Shown here: piece after piece, positions 37,980 to 46,157 of the stretch
Layout: the number at the start of each line of letters is the position of its first letter
How positions within the stretch are numbered: position 1 is the stretch's first letter
DNA from: Muricauda sp. MAR_2010_75
Lineage (GTDB): Bacteria; Bacteroidota; Bacteroidia; Flavobacteriales; Flavobacteriaceae
DNA: 64,000 nt
Direction: 5' to 3'
NCBI RefSeq assembly: GCF_000745185.1
Contig: NZ_JQNJ01000001.1
Location: 1,759,501 to 1,823,500, forward strand
Made by a program: the position numbers and the translations under genes
The notes under the pieces: generated by a model
What the model saw: only the letters and a program-made list of their open reading frames with translations
Told to the model about the DNA's origin: nothing
Databases searched by the model: none

Positions 37980-39064
37980 TGAAAAATTTTAAAAGAATAC
38001 TGTGCATTATTTGCTATTTGGGAGTCATGGTGGCCGCCCAATGCCAAGAAAAAAACGATACCAAAGTTATCTTGATCACTCTTGATGGGTTCCGTTGGCA
38101 GGAATTGTTCATGGGGGCCGACTCGCTTTTGGTGGCCAATGAGGACTACGTTCAGGATACAGCTTCGCTCAAAAAGACGTTTTGGCGAGATACCCCAAAG
38201 GAAAGAAGGGAGACGTTGATGCCATTTTTCTGGAGCGAAGTCGCATCAATGGGGCAATTGCACGGAAACAGAACTTTGGGCAGTAAAGTCAATCTAACCA
38301 ATACCATGTGGTTTTCATATCCAGGCTACAATGAGATTTTGACCGGAGCTGCGGATGATGCCAGAATCACCAGTAATGACAAAATTCCAAATCCCAATAC
38401 CACCATTTTGGAGCTGTTCAACAATACTTCCGAGGGAAAAGGAAAAGTGGCCGCTTTTGGCAGTTGGGATGTCTTCCCGTACATCGTAAATGAAGAACGT
38501 TCGGGTGTGCCCGTAAATGCGGGGTATGAAAAAGCCACTGGTGACGACCTTACTGAAAGGGAAAAAATGCTCAATGATATCCAGCGACAGGCACCCATTA
38601 TTTGGGAATCGGTTCGTTTGGATGTGTTCACCCACAACTACGCTTTGGAAGAAATGAAAAAGAACCATCCCAAGCTGCTCTACATTTCTTACGGTGAAAC
38701 AGATGATTTTGCCCATGGCGGCTTTTATGATTTTTACCTGCAAGCGGCTCAACGCACCGATGCCATGATCAAAGAACTGTGGGAGTTTACCCAACAGGAC
38801 GAGTTTTATAAAGATCAAACCATCTTTTTATTAACAACAGATCATGGAAGGGGAACCCAACCCCTTAAAACATGGAAAAGCCATGGCAGCGGCATTGAGG
38901 GGGCAGGAGGAGTTTGGTTTGTCACCTTCGGAAAAGGGGTGGCGCCCATGGGGGAAGTACATGAGGAGGAGCAATTATATTCCAACCAGATAGCACCCAC
39001 CGTTTTACAAGAAATGGGACTTTCCATTCCTAAGAAGATGAAAGGTTCTCCAATGAAATTATAA
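37979..39064 (+). CDS. Alkaline-phosphatase-superfamily phosphodiesterase, secreted
   Basis: 361 residues; starts on the last base of the previous stop (TAATG). The signal segment ends near AAQC, possibly a lipoprotein. Metal ligand Asp36 (TLDGFRW), nucleophile candidate Ser113 (FSYPGYNE), and GETDDFAHGG plus TTDHGRG supply the other metal sites. It is unlike the first phosphodiesterase of the operon apart from the fold, has no PA14 domain, and ends the operon before a terminator. It would act as a second periplasmic or surface esterase, perhaps on the smaller product (inference). Confidence 0.8.
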   Translation: MKNFKRILCIICYLGVMVAAQCQEKNDTKVILITLDGFRWQELFMGADSLLVANEDYVQDTASLKKTFWRDTPKERRETLMPFFWSEVASMGQLHGNRTLGSKVNLTNTMWFSYPGYNEILTGAADDARITSNDKIPNPNTTILELFNNTSEGKGKVAAFGSWDVFPYIVNEERSGVPVNAGYEKATGDDLTEREKMLNDIQRQAPIIWESVRLDVFTHNYALEEMKKNHPKLLYISYGETDDFAHGGFYDFYLQAAQRTDAMIKELWEFTQQDEFYKDQTIFLLTTDHGRGTQPLKTWKSHGSGIEGAGGVWFVTFGKGVAPMGEVHEEEQLYSNQIAPTVLQEMGLSIPKKMKGSPMKL

Positions 39065-39115
39065 GAACTTAAGCAGATTTCATATCAGGTATCTTAGTTT
39101 AAGTAAGTTTGCTCG

Positions 39116-39144
39116 AAACCCGCATTTATGATGCGGGTTTTTTT
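39116..39144 (+). terminator. Rho-independent terminator of the phosphonate operon
   Basis: AAACCCGCAT / ATGCGGGTTT with a 5-nt loop followed by a T run. It closes the six-gene susC-to-phosphodiesterase operon and separates it from the sulfur island. Confidence 0.85.
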
Positions 39145-39213
39145 GTTTTATAGTATGGATGCTTCCAGAATGTTCTTTTCAAAATATGTACCTTAGAAGG
39201 GTATTTTAAACCT

Positions 39214-39846
39214 ATGAAACAAGAGCTTTTAGAAACATTCAGCACGTATTTTGAACAACCCCTTATTGATGAGATCAATGAAGTGGGAAAATTGGTTGAA
39301 GTGCCAGCGGGTGAAATCATAATGGACATTGGAAACTATATTAGGAGCATACCACTGTTGATTTCCGGTGCAATCAAGGTTTTGCGTGAAGATGAAGATG
39401 GTGATGAACTTTTGTTGTACTATTTGGAACAGGGTGAGACCTGTTCGGTGACCATGGCCTGCTGCATGGGACAGACCCAGAGTGAGATCAGGGCCATTGC
39501 GGAGACCGATACTGTGATAATAATGGTGCCTGTTCAGAAAATGGAAGAATGGATGGGCAAGTACAAAGGTTGGCGCAACTATGTTTTTGAAAGCTATCAC
39601 AACCGCCTGAACGAACTCTTGCAGACCGTGGACAGCATTGCATTCAAAAATTTGGACCAACGGTTGGTGGAATACCTAAAAAAGAAAGTTGAGGTCACCA
39701 ACGACAACAAAATACGCAATACGCACCAAGAGATAGCGTATGATCTGCATACCTCACGGGTTGTAATTTCCAGATTGTTGAAGAAGCTCGAGAAAATGAA
39801 AAAAGTGGCCCTGCACAGAAGCTATATCCAAGTTTTGGATTTGTAG
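39214..39846 (+). CDS. Crp/Fnr family transcriptional regulator of the sulfur island
   Basis: 210 residues: cyclic-nucleotide-binding fold (about 25-120) and winged helix-turn-helix (about 145-205; THQEIAYDLHTSRVVISRLLK). Three cysteines cluster at 77, 83 and 84 (ETCSVTMACCMG), which could sense persulfides or redox state; there is no FNR-type N-terminal iron-sulfur motif. It is the only regulator gene near six promoters that share a GTAAC palindrome, so it is their likely activator. No copy of the palindrome was found before its own start. Confidence 0.88.
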   Translation: MKQELLETFSTYFEQPLIDEINEVGKLVEVPAGEIIMDIGNYIRSIPLLISGAIKVLREDEDGDELLLYYLEQGETCSVTMACCMGQTQSEIRAIAETDTVIIMVPVQKMEEWMGKYKGWRNYVFESYHNRLNELLQTVDSIAFKNLDQRLVEYLKKKVEVTNDNKIRNTHQEIAYDLHTSRVVISRLLKKLEKMKKVALHRSYIQVLDL

Positions 39847-39850
39847 GTAT

Positions 39851-39894
39851 GTGCCCTAGGTTACCCAAGGTCATTTTTTTGCTCTGTATTTTTG
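39851..39894 (+). promoter_or_regulatory. Crp/Fnr-type site 1 and -7 element, sulP promoter
   Basis: GTGCCCTAGGTTAC (39851-39864; right arm perfect, left arm two changes) stands 36 bases, edge to edge, before TATTTTTG (39887-39894). The start codon lies 23 bases after the start of the -7 element. The spacing equals that of the other five promoters of this set. Confidence 0.65.
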
Positions 39895-39909
39895 CCTAAA
39901 GTTCATCGC

Positions 39910-41643
39910 ATGCTCAAACGGTTTTTCCCTTTTTTATCTTGGATGACCACCTACAATCGCTCCCACTTATATGGAGATTTAATTGCAGGGGTAACCGTGG
40001 GAGTCATGTTGGTACCCCAAGGAATGGCCTACGCCATGATTGCGGGAATGCCTCCCATTTATGGACTTTATGCTGCTTTGGTTCCACAGGTTGTTTATGC
40101 ACTTACAGGAACATCTAGGCAATTGGGGGTGGGGCCCGTGGCCATGGATTCCTTGTTGGTGGCTGCTGGTGTAGGGGCACTGCAACTCACAGGTATTGAA
40201 AGTTATATTGCAACCGTACTTTTTTTGACATTGTTGATAGGAAGCATTCAATTACTGCTGGGCTTGCTGAAGATGGGCTTCTTTGTCAACTTTTTGTCCA
40301 AACCGGTCATTAGTGGGTTTACCTCTGCAGCTGCTATTTTGATAGGATTGGGGCAATTAAAACATATTTTGGGAACCGATGTTGCCCAATCCAGTAAAAT
40401 CCATGTGCTTGTCGGCAATATTTTTGAAAGTTTGGGACAGATCAATCCATATGCATTGGCCCTGGGCGTTGTGGCCATAATTTTCATTCTCGGCATGAAC
40501 AAAATCAGCAAAAAAATACCAACCCCTTTGTTGGTGATTATCCTTGGTATTTTAGCGGTTTTCTTTTTTGGACTGGAGTCCAAAGGCATTGGTGTTGTAG
40601 GAGAAATTCCCAGTGGGCTTCCTTCATTTCAGGTTCCCGAAATCCAGATGGATAGACTGGGGCAGTTGCTTCCCATTGCCATCACGGTGGCATTATTTGG
40701 GTTTATGGAATCCATTTCCATTGCAAAGACCGTGGAAGAAAAACACCCCGAGTATGAGTTGGATGCCAATCAGGAACTTCGTGCCTTGGGGATGTCCAAT
40801 ATAGCCGCATCATTTTTTCAATCGTTTTCAGTATCGGGAAGCTTTTCAAGAACAGCCGTTAATGACCAATTCGGAGCAAAAACGGGCATGGCCTTGATTT
40901 TTAGTGCCCTCCTCATTGCAGGAACCTTGTTGTTTCTTACACCACTGTTTCACAATTTACCCACAGCGGCCTTGGGGGCCATCATCATCGTATCCGTTTT
41001 TGGATTGATCGATCTTACATATCCCATAATGCTGTGGAAAAACCGAAAGGATGAATTCTTATTGTTGGCAGCCACATTTTTGATGACCCTATCCATTGGT
41101 TTGATCGAGGGGATTCTGTTGGGCGTTTTGCTTTCCCTTATGTTGTTGGTATATCGTATTTCCAATCCACATATTGCGGTTTTGGGTAGAATCAAAGGAA
41201 CAGACTACTTCAAAAATGTAAGTAGGTTTCCTGAAGAAGTTCAGGTGGACGATGACAAGCTTATCATTCGGTTTGATGCCCAATTGTATTTTGGCAACAA
41301 GGATTACTTCAAAAAGGAACTGTACAAACAGATTCAGAAAAAAGGACCTACCCTAAAATATGTCATTCTCAATGCCGAGGCCATCAATTACATTGATAGT
41401 AGTGCAGCGGTGATGTTGGAGCGTATTGTGAACGATTTAAAAGAAAAAGGAATTCAATTCATCATAACCGGAGCCATTGGACCCACACGCGACATTTTCC
41501 ACAACAGCGGACTGATTGATTGCATTGGACGACAAAACCTTTTTGTGCAGACGTTTGAGGCTGTGGACTATTGCACCAATCAAAAAGGAAGAAGTGAAAT
41601 ACAGGAACGGATATCACTACAATCCAAAACTAAGAGTTTGTAA
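39910..41643 (+). CDS. SulP family sulfate/anion permease with STAS domain
   Basis: 577 residues from ATG 39910; upstream in-frame TTG 39892 overlaps the -7 element and is rejected. N-terminal SulP signature (YGDLIAGVTVGVMLVPQGMAYAMIAGMPPIYGLYAALVP in part), about 10-12 membrane spans and a C-terminal STAS domain (about 435-560; LNAEAINYIDSSAAVML). Likely imports or exports sulfate, or another oxyanion such as thiosulfate or bicarbonate. In this context export of sulfate made by the sulfite dehydrogenase, or sulfur-oxyanion exchange, is plausible. Confidence 0.9.
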   Translation: MLKRFFPFLSWMTTYNRSHLYGDLIAGVTVGVMLVPQGMAYAMIAGMPPIYGLYAALVPQVVYALTGTSRQLGVGPVAMDSLLVAAGVGALQLTGIESYIATVLFLTLLIGSIQLLLGLLKMGFFVNFLSKPVISGFTSAAAILIGLGQLKHILGTDVAQSSKIHVLVGNIFESLGQINPYALALGVVAIIFILGMNKISKKIPTPLLVIILGILAVFFFGLESKGIGVVGEIPSGLPSFQVPEIQMDRLGQLLPIAITVALFGFMESISIAKTVEEKHPEYELDANQELRALGMSNIAASFFQSFSVSGSFSRTAVNDQFGAKTGMALIFSALLIAGTLLFLTPLFHNLPTAALGAIIIVSVFGLIDLTYPIMLWKNRKDEFLLLAATFLMTLSIGLIEGILLGVLLSLMLLVYRISNPHIAVLGRIKGTDYFKNVSRFPEEVQVDDDKLIIRFDAQLYFGNKDYFKKELYKQIQKKGPTLKYVILNAEAINYIDSSAAVMLERIVNDLKEKGIQFIITGAIGPTRDIFHNSGLIDCIGRQNLFVQTFEAVDYCTNQKGRSEIQERISLQSKTKSL

Positions 41644-41683
41644 CTTTAGTCACTGAAATTTAGGGTGCACAAAATTATTTTTG
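41640..41683 (+). promoter_or_regulatory. Crp/Fnr-type site 2 and -7 element, MBL-rhodanese promoter
   Basis: GTAACTTTAGTCAC (41640-41653, overlapping the last codons of sulP) has one mismatch between arms and is 36 bases upstream of TATTTTTG (41676-41683). The start codon follows 25 bases after the start of the -7 element. Confidence 0.65.
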
Positions 41684-41700
41684 ATAAAAACCATTATCAC

Positions 41701-43110
41701 ATGAAGATTGAACAGATATATACAGGATGCTTGGCCCAAGGGGCCTACTACATAGAAAGTGATGGCGAAGCGGCTATCATTGATCCCTTACGGGAAGTAA
41801 AACCCTACATAAAAAGAGCTGAAAAGAATGGAGCTACCATCAAATATATTTTTGAAACCCATTTCCATGCGGATTTTGTGAGTGGGCACATAACCTTGTC
41901 CAAAGAAACTGGGGCACCCATTGTGTATGGGCCAACCGCCCAACCGTCTTTTGATGCCATTATTGCGGAGGACGGTCAAGAATTTAAGTTGGGGGAAGTC
42001 ACTATAAAAGTACTGCACACTCCCGGGCACACCATGGAAAGTTCCACCTATCTTTTAAAGGATGAAAATGGGAAGGACCATGCCATTTTTAGTGGAGATA
42101 CCTTGTTCTTGGGAGATGTCGGAAGACCGGATTTGGCCCAGAAGGCTGCTCATATGACCCAAGAGGAATTGGCAGGAACCTTATTTGATAGTCTTCGAAA
42201 CAAAATAATGCCCCTGGCGGATGACGTTATCGTTTATCCGGCCCACGGAGCTGGATCAGCATGCGGAAAAAACATGATGAAGGAAACCGTGGACACCTTG
42301 GGCAATCAAAAAAAGATGAACTATGCCCTACGGGCAGACATGACTCGTGAAGAGTTTATTGAAGAAGTGACCGAGGGACTCCTTCCACCGCCGCAATACT
42401 TCCCTTTAAATGTAAAAATGAACAAGGAAGGCTACGAGGACATTGATGAGATATTGGAACGCGGAACCCAGGCTCTAAACCCCGATGCTTTTGAAGTGGC
42501 AGCCAATGAAACTGGAGCAGTGGTGTTGGATGTGCGACATCAAGATGATTTTGCAAAAGGCCATATCCCCAGATCCATTTTTATTGGGTTGGATGGAAGT
42601 TTTGCCCCATGGGTAGGTGCCCTGATCGCTGATGTAAAACAGCCTATTCTTCTGGTGACCCCAGAAGGCAGGGAGGAAGAAACCGTGACGCGTCTTTCAC
42701 GGGTTGGTTTTGATGCCACTTTGGGTTATTTGAAAGGTGGCATTGAAGCTTGGAAAAAAGCGGGCAAGGAAGTGGATACGGTAAAAAGTGTCCATGCCAA
42801 GGAATTGAAACAACTCATGGAGCAAAAAGTGCCCGTATTCGATGTTAGAAAAGAATCAGAATACAATGCCGAACATGCGGTGGATGCCAACTTGACCCCA
42901 TTGGATTACCTGAATGATCATTTGGCTGAATTTCCAGATAAGGAAACCTTTTACATCCATTGTGCAGGAGGGTATAGGAGTATGATTGCAGCTTCCATTT
43001 TAAAAAGTAGAGGCATCCACAATTTGGTAGATGTGGATTCAGGGTTCAGCGCTATGAAAGATGCCGGTATTCCCATGACCGATTATGTATGTCCAACAAC
43101 TTTGAAATAA
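41701..43110 (+). CDS. Persulfide dioxygenase-like MBL protein fused to two rhodanese domains
   Basis: 469 residues from ATG 41701; the in-frame GTG at 41665 lies before the -7 element and cannot be used. The N-terminal domain has ETHFHADF (His54, His56, Asp58), His110 and Asp133, the mononuclear-iron layout of ETHE1-type persulfide dioxygenases. Residues about 262-355 form a rhodanese fold with TPEGREEE in the active loop and no Cys, so it is catalytically dead. Residues about 365-460 form an active rhodanese with Cys421 (HCAGGYRS). It probably oxidises glutathione- or thiol-persulfide to sulfite, feeding the sulfite dehydrogenase. Confidence 0.88.
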   Translation: MKIEQIYTGCLAQGAYYIESDGEAAIIDPLREVKPYIKRAEKNGATIKYIFETHFHADFVSGHITLSKETGAPIVYGPTAQPSFDAIIAEDGQEFKLGEVTIKVLHTPGHTMESSTYLLKDENGKDHAIFSGDTLFLGDVGRPDLAQKAAHMTQEELAGTLFDSLRNKIMPLADDVIVYPAHGAGSACGKNMMKETVDTLGNQKKMNYALRADMTREEFIEEVTEGLLPPPQYFPLNVKMNKEGYEDIDEILERGTQALNPDAFEVAANETGAVVLDVRHQDDFAKGHIPRSIFIGLDGSFAPWVGALIADVKQPILLVTPEGREEETVTRLSRVGFDATLGYLKGGIEAWKKAGKEVDTVKSVHAKELKQLMEQKVPVFDVRKESEYNAEHAVDANLTPLDYLNDHLAEFPDKETFYIHCAGGYRSMIAASILKSRGIHNLVDVDSGFSAMKDAGIPMTDYVCPTTLK

Positions 43111-43114
43111 TATC

Positions 43115-43495
43115 ATGCAAAAAATTATACGATTGGCCCTCATGGGCTTTACGGTCTTGTGGGTCTTTTCATGTCAATCACAGCAAAAACCGTTCATCAA
43201 AAAAATAGATAAGGCCACGGTTCAATCCGAAGTCATTGGAAAAGACGTACAATTGGTTGATGTTCGCACTCCCATGGAATACAGTCAGGGGCATATTGAT
43301 GATGCGGTCAATTTTAACATCAACGATGAAGGTTTTCTAAACCAAATAGAAACATTGGATAAGAACAAACCCGTTTATCTGTACTGCAAAATGGGGGGGA
43401 GGAGCAATCGTGCTGCAGAGCTTTTAAAGAGCAAGGGATTCACCCAGATTTATGATTACACGGGCGGGTATACGGATTGGAGCTCCAAGGACTAG
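43115..43495 (+). CDS. Rhodanese-like lipoprotein
   Basis: 126 residues with lipobox WVFSC near residue 20, then one rhodanese domain with active Cys in YCKMGGRS. An envelope-anchored sulfurtransferase passing sulfane sulfur between thiols, thiosulfate or cyanide. It lies 4 bases after the MBL-rhodanese gene and shares its transcript. Confidence 0.88.
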   Translation: MQKIIRLALMGFTVLWVFSCQSQQKPFIKKIDKATVQSEVIGKDVQLVDVRTPMEYSQGHIDDAVNFNINDEGFLNQIETLDKNKPVYLYCKMGGRSNRAAELLKSKGFTQIYDYTGGYTDWSSKD

Positions 43496-43522
43496 TCAAT
43501 AGATACAAGAATTTTTTCTTAT

Positions 43523-43566
43523 GTAACCCGCGTTACTGAACAGCCAAAGTATCCGACTTACATTAG
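43523..43566 (+). promoter_or_regulatory. Crp/Fnr-type site 3 and -7 element, second rhodanese promoter
   Basis: The palindrome GTAACCCGCGTTAC (43523-43536; GTAAC arms perfect) stands 36 bases before TACATTAG (43559-43566), a one-mismatch -7 element. The start codon follows 29 bases after the start of the -7 element. Confidence 0.68.
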
Positions 43567-43587
43567 CTACATAAAACTGAGGGTAAT

Positions 43588-43932
43588 ATGTCGATACTAA
43601 GTTTTTTGTTCGGAGAACAAAACCTTCCAGATACCATAAAGATTTTGGATAGGGAGGAGTATAAAAATGCCATTTCCAAAGGCAAAGTTCAATTGGTGGA
43701 TGTGCGTACCCACGCCGAATTTATGTCGGGTCATATAAAAGGGGCTAATAACATAGATTTTTTTCAAGGCTCAGCGTTCGAGTCCGCCTTTTCTAAAATG
43801 AAGAAAGAAAAGCCTGTTTACCTCTATTGTCAATCTGGTAATAGAAGTCAAAAGGCGGCAAGAAGGTTGGTGGAAATGGGATTTACGGAGGTGTACGACC
43901 TTCGTGGGGGTTACAGAACATGGAGCTACTAA
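43588..43932 (+). CDS. Cytoplasmic single-domain rhodanese
   Basis: 114 residues, no signal peptide. LVDVRTHAEF and the active loop YCQSGNRS show an intact sulfurtransferase. It is a distinct paralogue of the lipoprotein rhodanese and would act in the cytoplasm. It begins a short operon with the HMA protein and the haem lipoprotein. Confidence 0.88.
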   Translation: MSILSFLFGEQNLPDTIKILDREEYKNAISKGKVQLVDVRTHAEFMSGHIKGANNIDFFQGSAFESAFSKMKKEKPVYLYCQSGNRSQKAARRLVEMGFTEVYDLRGGYRTWSY

Positions 43933-43948
43933 GTCAATTAACAAAGAA

Positions 43949-44218
43949 ATGAAAACCACTTTGCAAGTGCAAAACCTTACATGTAGTGGTTGTGCCAAGA
44001 CCATTTCCAATAAACTTTCGGAAATGGAAGGTATACAAAGTGTGATTGTGGAAAAGGAAAGCGCATCGGTTAGCTTTGAAGACCAAGGCGCCGATGTCGC
44101 TTCCTTTGCTAAACAGGTCCTACGACAATTGGGCTATCCCAAAATTGATGATGAAAACGGAATGCTCCCAAATGCAAAATCTTTTGTAAGTTGTACCAAC
44201 GGAAAAATGAGCCTGTGA
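43949..44218 (+). CDS. Heavy-metal-associated (HMA) domain protein
   Basis: 89 residues from ATG 43949. One ferredoxin-like HMA domain with TCSGCA (Cys12, Cys15) binding Cu(I) or a similar soft metal. The C-terminal tail has one more Cys (FVSCTNG). It may be a copper chaperone or a sulfur carrier. Its TGA overlaps the next ATG by one base. Confidence 0.82.
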   Translation: MKTTLQVQNLTCSGCAKTISNKLSEMEGIQSVIVEKESASVSFEDQGADVASFAKQVLRQLGYPKIDDENGMLPNAKSFVSCTNGKMSL

Positions 44219-44811
44219 TGAAATCAATTGTCATTTCCATGGCAACTATGCTACTCTTGTTTTCTTGTAAAGAGGGTAAAAAGGAATCAGATACTGTACA
44301 ATCTGATAAACCCAATTACGAGGAAATTGGAATGAGGTACGCTCAAGAGACCCAAAAAGTATTGGGGAAAAACCTAAAAGGGACCATTCAGGACAAGGGT
44401 GTTGCAGAGGCGGTTGTGTTTTGCAATGAACGGGCCTATCCACTGACTGACAGTATGGCAATACAGTATGATGCAAGAATTAAGCGGGTATCAGACAAGA
44501 CCCGTAATCCTTTGAACAAGGCCAATGCTACCGAATTGGCACATATCAATACGTTTAAAAAGCAAATTGCTGCGGGGGACTCCATTGTGCCGATAGTACA
44601 AGAAAAAGACGGGCAGGTCCATTTTTATTATCCCATTGTTACCAATGCATTGTGTTTGAATTGTCATGGAACACCCAATCAAAATATTACTCCGGAAGTA
44701 GTGGAGCATTTATCCGAGCTGTACCCTGAAGATGAGGCAACGGGATATGGAATTGATGAGGTCCGTGGTATTTGGAGTATTGTGTTTGAAGCTTCTGACC
44801 CTTCAAAATAA
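44218..44811 (+). CDS. DUF3365 (Tll0287-like) c-type haem lipoprotein
   Basis: 197 residues; lipobox LLFSC near residue 17. The domain (about 35-190) has one haem-binding motif, CLNCH, and the family's VVFCNERAYPLTDSM block. It binds one covalent haem in the periplasm and is thought to act in signalling or electron transfer. Translationally coupled to the HMA gene. It is convergent with the desaturase gene, with 11 bases between the stops. Confidence 0.8.
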   Translation: MKSIVISMATMLLLFSCKEGKKESDTVQSDKPNYEEIGMRYAQETQKVLGKNLKGTIQDKGVAEAVVFCNERAYPLTDSMAIQYDARIKRVSDKTRNPLNKANATELAHINTFKKQIAAGDSIVPIVQEKDGQVHFYYPIVTNALCLNCHGTPNQNITPEVVEHLSELYPEDEATGYGIDEVRGIWSIVFEASDPSK

Positions 44812-44822
44812 TTTTTGAGAAC

Positions 44823-45698
44823 CTATTTCTTTGGCTTTTTAAAGCCATAGACCAATTGTCCCCAAAATCCCTTCGGAAGCTTTTCATCCCCCGGAAAACC
44901 CAGTTCAATTTTACCGCCACTTTCGGGAATATAGTTGGTGCGGAAGATATAATCCCAAAGGCTCAGACTTATCCCATAATTCATCCCATACCGACGTCCA
45001 TCTGGGAGATTGTACGCATGATGGTACAAATGCATCACCGGATTGTTCAAGATGTATTTTAGCGGTCCCCAAGTCAGTTTTATGTTGGCATGGTTAAAAT
45101 GTCCGATGGCGATGGCGGCAAAATGTACAATATAGGCCTGTTCGGGCTCAAATCCCCCAAGAATCATTACTCCCACCGTTTTCAAAGGCTTGTAGAGGAT
45201 GTTCTCCATCCAATGGAACCTGAGGTGTGCTGCAAACCCCATTTCCTTCACACTGTGGTGTACTTTATGAAACTCCCAAAAAGCTGGTACACGGTGCAGA
45301 AGTACATGGGTGAACCACTGCACAAAATCAAGAATAATAAAGAAAACCAAAAGCTGTACCCATTGCGGCCAAAGGGTTACATCTACTATGGACAGACTTT
45401 TTGAAGTGATGCCCAAATCCGCAAAAAGTACTTCAAGGACTTTATAAATGCCACTTATGACAATGGCAAAAATGAAGAAGTTGAAGAACATGTAAAATGC
45501 ATCCAACCAAAAATCCTTTCTAAAAATCGACTGTTCCTTTCGCCATGGAAAGAGAATTTCCATACTCCAAACAAAGAGCGAAATGGCAATCAACCCCCAA
45601 AAATAATTGGTATACCAAGGCACTTCAAACACAATGGACTTCCAGGTCCATCTCACCATTCCCAAAAAACCATTTGTAAAAGCATCAATGTATTCCAT
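44823..45698 (-). CDS. Sterol desaturase / fatty acid hydroxylase superfamily membrane protein
   Basis: 291 residues with about four membrane spans and the di-iron histidine clusters HVLLHR, HKVHH and HLYHH. Oxygen-dependent hydroxylation or desaturation of a lipid is expected. It follows the sulfite dehydrogenase cytochrome gene by 5 bases, so it is co-transcribed with sorA and sorB; a link to sulfur metabolism (for example hydroxylation of a sulfonolipid) is speculative. Confidence 0.85.
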   Translation of the reverse strand: MEYIDAFTNGFLGMVRWTWKSIVFEVPWYTNYFWGLIAISLFVWSMEILFPWRKEQSIFRKDFWLDAFYMFFNFFIFAIVISGIYKVLEVLFADLGITSKSLSIVDVTLWPQWVQLLVFFIILDFVQWFTHVLLHRVPAFWEFHKVHHSVKEMGFAAHLRFHWMENILYKPLKTVGVMILGGFEPEQAYIVHFAAIAIGHFNHANIKLTWGPLKYILNNPVMHLYHHAYNLPDGRRYGMNYGISLSLWDYIFRTNYIPESGGKIELGFPGDEKLPKGFWGQLVYGFKKPKK

Positions 45699-45703
45699 AA
45701 TAG

Positions 45704-46156
45704 CTATTTAAGCTCATACCATTCAATATGCTCCAAGTTTCGCCGCCGACCTTTCGCAGTGGGCGCATAATTTTTGGACAAATACGTCAAAATCAATTCT
45801 TCATTGGCACCCAAATCCCAGAGATTTTGGGTTTCCTGCATCCATGTTATGGTGGCTTTCCATCCTTCCCGGCTCATCCTGTTCTGGGTGACCAGTTTTG
45901 CGGAATGGCAACTGGTACAATTTTGAATGGTGGCTTCCATACCTTCATCATCCACAAATCCGGTGGCCACATGAATGCCGTTTTCAACTTTGTCGTAATC
46001 TTCGTTGGAATCTTCCACGGGAACCTCCTCAATCTTGGGATCTGGTTTATGGTTGGCCCAGTAGTACAATCCTCCGAACAGTACCAAGATCAATACTAAA
46101 AAAGAAAGAAGGACTTTGGAAAAGGCACTTACCTGTTTTTGAAACTTGTCCTTCAT
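45704..46156 (-). CDS. c-type cytochrome, SorB-like sulfite dehydrogenase partner
   Basis: 150 residues from ATG 46156, which lies one base after the sorA stop. One N-terminal membrane anchor (about 15-35) and one haem motif NCTSCH followed by Met residues for the sixth ligand (QNRMSREGW). It should accept electrons from the molybdenum subunit in the periplasm and pass them to the respiratory chain. Confidence 0.8.
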   Translation of the reverse strand: MKDKFQKQVSAFSKVLLSFLVLILVLFGGLYYWANHKPDPKIEEVPVEDSNEDYDKVENGIHVATGFVDDEGMEATIQNCTSCHSAKLVTQNRMSREGWKATITWMQETQNLWDLGANEELILTYLSKNYAPTAKGRRRNLEHIEWYELK

Positions 46157-46157
46157 G

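Noticed and set aside
39065..39213. Autoregulatory GTAAC palindrome before the Crp/Fnr gene
   Set aside because: TACCTTAG at 39189 could be a -7 element, but the bases 36 upstream (GTATGGATGCTTCC) do not match the palindrome.
39861..39873. TTACCCAAGGTCA as the regulator site before sulP
   Set aside because: It is a palindrome with a 3-nt spacer and is out of register; the overlapping GTGCCCTAGGTTAC at 39851-39864 has the exact 36-base distance to the -7 element found in five other promoters.
41665..43110. GTG at 41665 as start of the MBL-rhodanese gene
   Set aside because: It lies upstream of the -7 element at 41676, so it would not be transcribed from that promoter; ATG 41701 fits the family N-terminus.
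43949..44218. HMA protein as the regulator CsoR or a P-type ATPase fragment
   Set aside because: It is one intact HMA domain with a normal start and no ATPase motifs.
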